26,423 nt of DNA from Branchiostoma floridae. Taxonomy: Eukaryota; Chordata; Leptocardii; Amphioxiformes; Branchiostomatidae. Below the pieces are notes generated by a model. It saw nothing but the letters and a program-made list of their open reading frames with translations. It ran no database searches and had not been told where the DNA came from. The DNA lies in contig NW_023365891.1 in assembly GCF_000003815.2 (NCBI RefSeq), positions 1 through 26,423 on the forward strand, read 5' to 3'. The first letter of the stretch is position 1; every line of letters begins with the position of its first letter. A program made the translations under genes and the position numbers. This document shows positions 18,710 through 26,423 of this stretch, piece after piece.

Positions 18710-20700
18710 GCGAAGGAATAACATTATTTTAATACTTCATACATTAATAAAAGAGATAACGTGAGCGTGTGTGCTTGTATGATCCAAAGGGCAACGAAAA
18801 TAACCATGCAGTCCTGTGAATCAGTTGCGCCCTGCATCTCTATACTTTTGACCATTGCCAGTTTCTAAAACATTTTCACATTGCATCGTTCCAGACCCAC
18901 ATAGGTTATATTGACATAATTAAATGAATAACATTTACGCGCCAATCGATTTCCGCTGCCACGGTTTATACTGAAAATGGCAATGCAAAGAAAAGTGTGT
19001 TTGCAGTACTGCTACTGGGGAAATGTGCTTTTGAAAATACAGTCAACGGCTAACCGCATGTTATTTGTTGAACCTAATCTTAGCCTACTTTCACTGATTT
19101 TTAAAATTTTCGAAGCACATGTATTTCACAATTGGTTTGGTGCGTCAGCATGTTGTTTGGCATGTCATTAAGTCGTACCTGCGAGATAATGCACGTTGTT
19201 TTGTTTACACGGTAACCTTTTAATAACTAAACAAGAGTCCGTTTTGTGTAAAAAAAAGGAATAGAAAGGAAAGGAAAACTTTGTTTGCAAATCGTAGACG
19301 ATAAGGGAGTGAGCAATACTTAGACGTCCGTCCTCCAATGCAGGCACAGTGATTTTGAAATAACGTCATCAACATAATTACGAGGCAATCACAGAGGAGT
19401 GCTCAGATTGCCAAAAGAAACGTTAACAAAGTTGACATTGAACGTCGAAATAACAAATACCCACATACAAAATGTCATTACAATCCATTTAAAGGCTCAA
19501 AGTTATGCTGGCCACAAATATCCGTAAACATAAATAGACACACACTGAGACAGATACACTCTCTAAGCAGATATAGAAGTAGTCGGAAATATTACACTGG
19601 CGAAGAGTGGAGAGTAACACAGATGGCGTGATGTGTGAGTGAGTTGCGCCCCTTTTCTGCGCCTGGTAAATAATAAATCTAAAAGAGAAAGGCCCTGTTG
19701 GGGCGTTCTCCCGTCGTCCTTTATACTATTCAACCCCCTATTTGCGGTTACATGTTTGGTTGTCTTCATAACATATTTATCGTTCCCGAAAACTGATCTA
19801 CCGGGTGCTTATTTGGAATGTGACCATAGCATAAGGAAGTTACCCGCTAAGAGATGCACATGGTTTTGTTTGTCCTTATTTCTAACATAGGCAGGCCAGT
19901 GGGTACTAGTAATTTGGAAGCGAATATGAAAAAGCCGAACCCTAACTTTTCAAACTCCCCGATTTCAGGTTTGCTATGCCAATCGCCATCCTTCTATCAT
20001 TTGAAACTCACATATTCAGCATACAGTGGCCGGCGGTAAGGGAGCTTGAAAACGTTTTTCTTAAGGTCTTGTCCTTCCAAGTCTGCTCGAAGCTTACCGC
20101 TTCGCGTGGCAGTGCCAATTTGTTTGACAGACGAACGTGCGATTTTGTTGTAGGAATCTGTTTGGAAATTACAAAACCAACTCCCTTCTGGACAATTAAT
20201 GTCGACCTCACAAATCTGAGGTTCACTTCCTGTATATATAAAATAACTCTGCTGTACCTTGGCTGTACCAACGTAAGCTTTTGCTTCTGCTAATGTTTTG
20301 TTTTGCAACCTTCACAAATAGATCATGGGTTACAGAAGGTAATACGGAACGTGGATAAAGACCGTTCCATTGTTATGTACTGGTGGTAGCCTTCTTCGCA
20401 GACCCTAGCAGTTCTCTCTTATATTTTTTGGGAAAGAAACAGGTTTTCACTTTGAGCCAGCGATGCGCAGTGACTGGACTCCTGACTCAAACACATGTGA
20501 AATGGTACACCCCGCCGGCCACAACAACGTAGTAGAAGCGGAAACACGACCTAAAAATATATAAACCAGGCACTAATTAAACGCCAATGCCCGTGAAAAT
20601 ACTCTCCACGTAGATTTTGGTGGTGAAATTGCGGCTGAGCTCTGTTTGTGCACGCGTATCAAGTGTGAGGTCTACACTGACTTGCATTGTCCAGACAGGC

Positions 20701-20829
20701 TACTCTCCAAGCAGAGGGTAGTCGTTTTTATCGGGCCTTTCTATTTTATACTGGGAAAAGTTGACACCCTTATAAACGGGGTTTGGGCGGGCGGGCCCTC
20801 AGGAAACAATCCAAATTAGAAATATCCCG
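20701..20829. mobile_element. One-ended MITE relic (right arm)
   Basis: Same relic as 1848-1968 and 8671-8789, starting TACTCTCCAAGCAGAGGGTA. The 921-bp element at 20841 inserted just beyond its truncated end. Confidence 0.75.
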
Positions 20830-20840
20830 TTCTTCACACG

Positions 20841-21761
20841 GGCGGCGGCACCGTGGGGGGCAGTGGGGGCGGTCGCCCCCACAAAAAAAATAGCGTGGGG
20901 GCGTCGCCCCCACGATAAAATAAGCTGAAACACACAAAATCAAGCTGAAACCCTTATGTATATATTTACTAATGGAAATTTCATCAAATTTCGCTAGTAT
21001 ACTGGCAAAATGCAGGAAATGCTAGATTTCAAAATGCTAGATTTCAAAATTTCAAAGGACGTCCCTTGCGAGGACTCGCACCTTCGGCACTGGACGTGGT
21101 GGGAGTATGTTGCCGGAGCGTCGTCCCCCACAACCCTTTTTACTAGTAGAAATTTCATTATCAAACTTAGCTTTGTTTTCAAGCAAAATGTTCCCCTCAA
21201 ATGCAGGAAATGACATTTATACAAGTGTCCCGATTTCAAAATTTCTCAAGAACTCCCTTGCGACGGCTTGCGTCTTCGGGGCTCACGACGACGTAGTGCA
21301 AAATACATGTATGTTGGGGCGCTGGTCGTCGTCCTCAAAAATCGTTTTCTCTACTATTGTACTATACTTTTCTCTACTATACTGTCAGCAAAATTTGCCC
21401 CTCAAAATGCAGGAAATAGCGTTTCAGAGGGTCTAGATTTTAAAATTTCCCCAAACCTACCTTGCAACGTCTCGTGCCTTCGCCGCTCGAAATGGTGAAA
21501 ATATGTTGGGAGTGTCGCCCTCAATAACTAAAGATAAAACTATGTGTAGTATTTTTTTATAGAAATGCCATTGAAGTTAGCTTAGTCTGGCAGCAAAAAT
21601 TTGCCCCTCAAAATGTAGGAAATAGCGTTTCAGAGGGTTTAGATTTGAAAATTTTTCCGGGGGTGCATGCCCCCGGACCCCCCTAGAACTCGGGCCTTCG
21701 GCCCTCGATTTAGTGATGTAACAAATTTTCGCCCCCACAACTAAAAAATGGTGCCGCCGCC
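20841..21761. mobile_element. 921-bp non-autonomous DNA element with four internal repeats
   Basis: GGCGGCGGCACC at 20841-20852 pairs with GGTGCCGCCGCC at 21750-21761. Just inside, GTGGGGGCGGTCGCCCCCAC and GCCCCCACAAC give a second GC-rich symmetry. Copies A (about 1975) and B (about 8660) have the uninterrupted sequence CCCGTCCCTCGGATAGGACG. The interior is built of four diverged units beginning (A)TGCAGGAAAT at about 21011, 21202, 21408 and 21613, about 200 bp apart, each followed by a TAGATTTCAAAATTT-like stretch and a CCTTCGGC-rich end. The last holds GGGGGTGCATGCCCCCGGAC. The look is that of non-autonomous hAT-type elements, but the flanking duplication (TCTTCACACG against TCTGCCTCGG) is too degraded to prove it. 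No coding frame. Confidence 0.75.
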
Positions 21762-22861
21762 TCTGCCTCGGATAGGACGTTAAATGGAGTGTCACGGGGA
21801 GAGTCACGCCCCGGGCACGTAAAAGTACCCGCCACAATTATCTAATAGAGTATGGGACCTTCCCGGTGTGAGTGGATCAAACCATTCCGGCAAAATGGGG
21901 TAGGGAATTTCCCAAGCAGCCTCGTAACCCCTGCTTCGCCTACTGTACTATATTGAATCAGAACTTGTTCTGACTTGGGGAGAAGAGATGCCGCCACAGT
22001 GAGCGTAGTTCAGTGCCCAGAAGTGTTCGATGGCCTTGCACTGCGCAAAGTCGTCAAAAAAGGCCCGACAAAAATGACTAAAAAACGGTTAAAACCAGCC
22101 GGAGTCTAACCATTTATCGAGTCGAAATAAAGGCACAAACAAACAAACCTCTGCTTTGAGAGTACGGACCGGCCACCCGGAGCGCAAGCGAAAAATTTTA
22201 TCAGATTTTAAGAGGCCAATGTTTGGGCTAGATGAAAGTATTTTGATCAACAACCGACCCGATTTTCTGGTAACATCTTCTTGATGAATACTGGCTCTTT
22301 ATGCCTTATTTGGCCATGGATAATTTCCGCCGTTTCGCCACCGTAACATCTGCTTGGAGACTATAAAACACCCACATGGAGATGTGATAAACAGAGCAGC
22401 CAGGAGTGAGATATTTATCTTCGAAACTCAACCATGACAGGGAAAGGTCGGAAATAGACACACGGCAGGTCCGGGGGAGAGACATGCGTTCATTCACACA
22501 GTTCGGAGAATATAATAATAATTTTTATGTGTTGAATTGTGTTGATCTGTTACTATTTGATCCATATTCGACTGCCGTGCCTGACAGACAGAATGACAGA
22601 AGGATGATGTGTAGTTCGGAGGGGAGAGGGGTCTTTTGAGTACAGTAATCATGCTATATCAAGTTTAATAGCTTAGAAATCAAGCTGATTTATACCAAGA
22701 GAATGCGGTCCACATTGATTAGATATTATTAAGTCAAGTTTTCTTTTCGTCGCTTTCTTATGAAGCAGAAAAGCTGGAGTCTGCCAGACAATTAAAACTA
22801 GTAAAAGACCTAAACATTCCTCTATTTTGTACCGTTTTCTTGATATCTATCAGGGTCTAAC

Positions 22862-22947
22862 GGGGTCTAACGTTTTTATCGGGCTTTCTATTTTGTACCC
22901 TTTTGTTGATGCCTCGCGGCCGCGGAGCCTGACCTCTGCTTGGAGCG
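22862..22947. mobile_element. MITE fragment (right arm)
   Basis: GTTTTTATCGGGCTTTCTAT is followed by GAGCCTGACCTCTGCTTGGA, the interior and one end of the TACTCTCCAAGCAG family with the middle deleted. It corresponds to 2891-2963 in copy A. Another eroded fragment (GCCCGACAAAAATGACTAAA and CCTCTGCTTTGAGAGTA) lies at about 22062-22167. Confidence 0.55.
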
Positions 22948-23029
22948 TGTGTGTCTGGGCGCTGTTAGGTTGCTGTAGAGATTCCTTTGAGGCATGTTGG
23001 CTCGAGAGCCGAGCTGTAGCTTGAATCGA

Positions 23030-23355
23030 TGAATTTGAATGAATTAAGTAATTGCTCAACAATCGCACAACGAAGGTACAATGCCTTACAATCAATAACA
23101 ACTAATAGCTATATAGACAATAGTGCTAAGAGGCTACATACAAACAACAACAAAATATTATCGATAAAAGTATAGTTATGTTTGAGTAATCTGGTCTCGC
23201 ATTTTGGAATACATTATCACTGCGGAGGATAAGACTAGAGGAGTCGGGCTGTATAGGCCCTGGAAACAGCCTGAACACTTTTGATACACAGAGAAAGTGA
23301 TGAATACCAGATGATTCAACAGCCGCATATGACACAGTGCTTAGGTTACACGCAG
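23030..23355 (-). mobile_element. Retroposon 3' part with ATTC tail (right arm)
   Basis: Reverse-complement counterpart of 7745-8076. The tail (GAATTTGAATGAATTAAG on the plus strand) is shorter than in the left arm. It has no coding frame of its own. Confidence 0.45.
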
Positions 23356-23953
23356 AAACTTCCACCGACCACTTCAGTTGACCACTTCAGCTCAGGAGGC
23401 TTTATCACATAAAGATGCCGGTTGAATTGAAAGAAATACACATAGTGCTCAGGATTTGGAGAGTCAGTCCTGGTTGTGCGTACTGAACTGCCAACCGATA
23501 GATAAATAAAATAAGCAACAAAAAAGGGACTGAAATAAACAATTCATGAAAAGCTTTATATCTCCCAGCTACGAGAGGGAGAGAGAATCGCAAATGCACT
23601 CTACAGTCACTTCCTTTAGACTTAGAGTAGAGTATAGTGGTTTCAGCCGGGGCTGTTCTTCCATAATTGTACGGGATGTGTGCGTCGCCGCATGTGAGCG
23701 TTCCATGTGTTTCTTTGTGCCGTCGCCAGCTTACCGGGAAACTCTCAAGATGCACCTAACGGTTACCGGGCAACAATAGAAATACTGGTTGATTACAGAA
23801 AGGGTCCGGAAAATGTTGCTCGGATTATGGGCAAAAATAGGCCTCGGAATGGGTTCTTGACAAAGGGACCGAACTATCAGATAATGACATCCTGCTGCGC
23901 TCATGAACCGCCCCCGTCAGCTTTGGAATGTACTTCCCTTGAGCTAAGTTACC

Positions 23954-24348
23954 TACTCTCCAATCAGAGGTTGGTGGGAAAAATCGAGACCTTTCCCTTT
24001 CATAATTCTTTTTCCAACCCTGATCGGAGACCCGGCCGATAGATTACCCTCGCAAAAAAAACGGTACCCAGTTTTCCCATCTACCCTAGATTTCGAAAAG
24101 AGATAACCCTGTCACAGGTCCGTACAATCTCCTGCCTGACGNNNNNNNNNNNNNNNNNNNNNNNNNNNNNNNNNNNNNNNNNNNNNNNNNNNNNNNNNNN
24201 NNNNNNNNNNNNNNNNNNNNNNNNNNNNNNNNNNNNNNNNNCTGCATCCCTGTGTGAGTCCAAGTAAGATTCCCGGCCGACCTCGGGTCTCGGAGTGAAG
24301 CTGCAGTCTTTTGCGAGCCTAAGTAAGATTCCATGTGGTTGGAGAGTA
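23954..24348. mobile_element. Partly unsequenced MITE with TACTCTCC ends (right arm)
   Basis: It starts TACTCTCCAATCAGAGGTTG plus GTGGGAAAAATC, like the 146-bp element at 7006, and a matching end GGTTGGAGAGTA lies at 24337-24348. Between them are the gap and a roughly tandem motif (AGTAAGATTCC at about 24262 and 24322). Whether this is one element or two ends of different ones cannot be said until the gap is filled. Confidence 0.45.
24142..24241. other. Assembly gap (100 N)
   Basis: Exactly 100 N inside the right arm. Confidence 1.
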
Positions 24349-24380
24349 GAGTGGCGAAGTTACCATCGAGAAAAGTACTT

Positions 24381-24587
24381 TAAGGCTTAAGTCACATTTC
24401 AAAACCGGGGCCCGGTCGGGATGTTTTAAGAAAAGAAAAATTACAATGTCTACCTAGAAATATACACAAAGTATGCCCTTGAATCTTCTTTTGACATTTT
24501 GTGTATTATGATACTTTTTATATCATTCTTTTCGCTCCCGAAAGCTGCCCGGCCGGGCCCCGGTTTGGAAATGTGACTTAAGCCTTA
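24381..24587. mobile_element. 207-bp MITE, TIR TAAGGCTTAAGTCACATTTC
   Basis: The left end TAAGGCTTAAGTCACATTTC plus AAAACCGGGGCCCGG is the mate of the right end CCGGGCCCCGGTTTGGAAAT plus GTGACTTAAGCCTTA, with very few mismatches over about 37 bp. The AT-rich centre has no coding frame. The element is bounded by TTA on both sides, which would suit a TA target, though this is not proven. Nothing like it stands in the left arm. A stray GTGACTTAAGCCTTCC at about 24629 may be a fragment of a second copy. Confidence 0.8.
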
Positions 24588-25526
24588 CGGAGCTTCGGGT
24601 TCCTTTGGGATCCGTACGGAACTCGAAGTGACTTAAGCCTTCCTGTCTGGGAAGTACATTCCAAAGCTGACGGGGGCGGTTCATGAGCGCAGCAGGTTGT
24701 CATTATCTGATAGTTCGGTCCCTTGCGGGTGCCGAACATTCTCGCAGCGAGTTCCGACCGATGCCGAAGGCCGGCCCCGCTCGGGCGATCCCAAGTTCAT
24801 TTAAGGGTCACACTTGGAACACCAAGTGGCAACCCGGACAGTAGTACCCGGGCAGTTCAGCACCGTGATATCTTGGCCTATTGCCTATGATGATGATGGC
24901 GATTGGATACCTTCAAATAAAGTTCCAATACATGTACACCCCTCTCCCTCGGTCCACAGATAACAAAGACACTATACGTGTCCTTTGAATCTTTTTCATC
25001 ACTATGGCAAACGCAAACGCAAATCCAAAATTACCAATTTTTTTTCTCCTTTTTTGGCTGACAGAACAGTAAAACATTTCTGGTAATAATAATTTGCAAC
25101 AACGGTGGAAACGTGAAAACAAGATAAACATTACCTTTCCCCCGTTCTTGTAGAGTTTCAGTATTGATTTCGGTATTCCGGTTACATCTAAGGTAGAGTC
25201 GAGTTCTTCTGGCGCTGCAAGGAACGCCCGGTTCCAAATCTGACAGACTCCAGTTCTGTCCCAGATGCATGTTTTCCCAAGAGTTCCATCTCAAAGTCGA
25301 ACTTGGGGATACAACGGTATTCATATGCCAGACACCCGAGTAAATAGAAGACTACAAACATGGTAACGAGTTTTCATCTAGTAAACACGACCTCAGCTCT
25401 GTAAGAAAAGATCCAAAATGAGACCTGTCTGCCCCGCGCTCGGGTCCCTGAGGGACAGAAGTATGCAGCCAGCCCCTCGTTTGACAACCTCGTAACTACG
25501 CTGGTCAGGGAGAGGCCCCGTGCCTG

Positions 25527-25949
25527 TGTTCCAGGAATATGTGTCTCCCCAGGAAAATCAGTCCCCCTCCTGCCATTGGTCCAATTTGAGGCCGGTGGGC
25601 GCGGCCTAAAAGTACGAAAGCCCACAGCAACAAAGACTACTATATGCTATATTTCAACATTGAAAGCTGTTTTTCAATGTAACGCACATCTTAAACTTGA
25701 ATGTTTAAAGAACAAACATACTTTTTGTAGTGATTGAAAGAAGGGGGCCCATTTTCCCGGGCAGATTAGATTTTCTGTGCCCTTAGATCTTCCGATGCCC
25801 ACCCTTTTTTTCATCTTGAAGACATATCTCGTAATACAGCATTAAAAAGATATGAACGTTCAGTGAACGAAAAAGGCTCATTAGTTTGGCATTTGTAGGG
25901 ATTCCAGGTTAACATATCCCCAAAGGTCTTCGACTTATTGGCCATCGAA
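25527..25949. other. Non-coding DNA outside the palindrome
   Basis: I see no exon, repeat copy or RNA gene here. Sequence near 25741-25800 (CCCATTTTCCCGGG, TTTTCTGTGCCC) may be very old, scattered pieces of the minisatellite that follows. Confidence 0.5.
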
Positions 25950-26423
25950 TGCATTACGGGTGAATGGGGACATATTTCCCCAGGGTAACCGACTGAATGA
26001 CTATAACAGATGAATGGGTACACATTTTCCTAGGATTTTCTGTCCCCTAATGGGGACACATTTTCCCGGGATTTTCTGTCCCCTCATTGAACGTATTACG
26101 AGAATGGGACATATTTTCCTAGGATTTTCTGTCCCCTCACGGAATGTATTACAGGTGAATGAGGAAACATTTTCCCGGGATTTTCTGTCCCCTCACAGAA
26201 TGTATTACGAGAATGGGAACACAATTTCCTAGGATTTTCAGTCCCCTCGCTAAATGTATTACGAGTATGGGGACACATTTTCCTAGGATTTTCTGTCCCC
26301 TCACAGAATGTATTACGAGAATGGGAACACAATTACCTAGGATTTTCTGTCCCCTCGCTTAATGTATTACGAGAATGGGGACACATTTTCCTAGGATTTT
26401 CTGTCCCCTCACAGAATGTATTA
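25950..26423. repeat. 54-bp minisatellite running off the window edge
   Basis: Units begin GAATGGGGACACATTTTCCT or similar, contain GGATTTTCTGTCCCCTCAC and end AATGTATTACGA. Starts are near 26013 (shortened), 26048, 26102, 26157, 26211, 26265, 26319 and 26373, with an older unit at about 25957. The last four alternate between two types: 26211 and 26319 share GGAACACAATT and CTCGCT, while 26265 and 26373 share GGGGACACATTTT. The core is alternately CCTAGG or CCCGGG. Since 54 is a multiple of three, long repeat-encoded frames occur on both strands, but they have no gene character. Confidence 0.95.

Larger units (their letters stand above)
23863..24724. repeat. Local inverted repeat of ~75 bp around the second gap
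   Basis: 23863-23938 (AAGGGACCGAACTATCAG... to ...GAATGTACTTCCC) is almost exactly the reverse complement of 24650-24724. The left arm has only one copy (about 7160-7235), and this pair is much more alike than either is to the left arm. So it is a recent inverted duplication within the right arm or an artefact of joining across the gap at 24142-24241. Confidence 0.8.
15646..25526 (+). repeat. Right arm of the ~20.5 kb palindrome (copy C)
   Basis: This is the reverse-complement partner of 5013-14645. Its inner end begins at AACACGATCC (about 15648), pairing with GGATCGTGTT near 14635-14643. Its outer end stops at about GCCCCGTGCCTG (25515-25526), pairing with CAGGCACGGGGC at 5013-5024. It contains insertions absent from the left arm: 16828-18170, 20841-21761 and 24381-24587, plus a 100-N gap. 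It is the most diverged of the three copies. The only intact frame is that of the retrotransposon. Confidence 0.85.

Noticed and set aside
21577-21837. 86-codon minus-strand frame across the end of the 921-bp element
   Set aside because: It crosses the element boundary from one repeat into another, so it cannot be an ancestral gene, and it has no recognisable motif.
5013-25526. Giant autonomous transposon such as Maverick/Polinton with long terminal repeats
   Set aside because: No polymerase, integrase, ATPase or capsid-like frame is visible between or within the arms. The only interior gene sequence is a spliced host exon.
26014-26362. Long frames on both strands with repeating 18-residue units
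   Set aside because: An automatic result of a 54-bp tandem repeat lacking stops. There are open frames on both strands and no start, splice or domain context.

Overview
The window looks like an accessory, repeat-dense stretch of an invertebrate deuterostome genome, most probably amphioxus (Branchiostoma). This is an inference from two things: the many short inverted-repeat elements whose ends read TACTCTCCAAGCAGAGGTTA, a type I associate with amphioxus, and one good protein-coding exon that resembles ARID2, a subunit of the PBAF chromatin-remodelling complex. Almost everything else is transposon-derived or duplicated non-coding DNA. There are two 100-base assembly gaps (15084-15183 and 24142-24241).

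The dominant structure is an imperfect palindrome of about 20.5 kb. A left arm (about 5013-14645) is collinear, in reverse complement, with a right arm (about 15646-25526). Between them is a spacer of about 1 kb holding the ARID2-like exon (15392-15601, + strand), two partial tandem copies of its 5' half and one assembly gap. By eye the arms differ by roughly 8% plus indels. Each arm carries, in order from the spacer outwards: nested hairpins, an array of seven 17-bp odd palindromes, a degenerate RG-rich segment, a second exon-like relic, a long repeat core of about 4 kb, a retroposon 3' tail, relics of inverted-repeat elements and a C/A-rich tract. A third copy of the core (1 to about 3575) opens the window. 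It is about 99% like the left arm where I compared them, so it is a much younger duplicate.

Each arm also carries insertions that the other lacks, so one arm serves as the empty site for the other. The left arm has a decayed non-LTR retrotransposon (10394-12645) with a DNA transposon nested in it (10591-11381), an 80-bp element with a 9-bp target duplication (8086-8165) and a segment of about 1.2 kb bounded by 16-bp inverted repeats (5745-6916). The right arm has a 5'-truncated non-LTR retrotransposon that still has an open reverse transcriptase frame (16828-18170), a 921-bp DNA element with four internal repeats (20841-21761) and a 207-bp element (24381-24587).

The window ends in a 54-bp minisatellite with a two-unit higher-order period, from about 25950 to the edge. 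No RNA gene, CRISPR array or operon is visible. The points most worth following are the giant inverted repeat around a chromatin-remodeller exon, which could affect its splicing, and the ordered palindrome array at the inner end of each arm.
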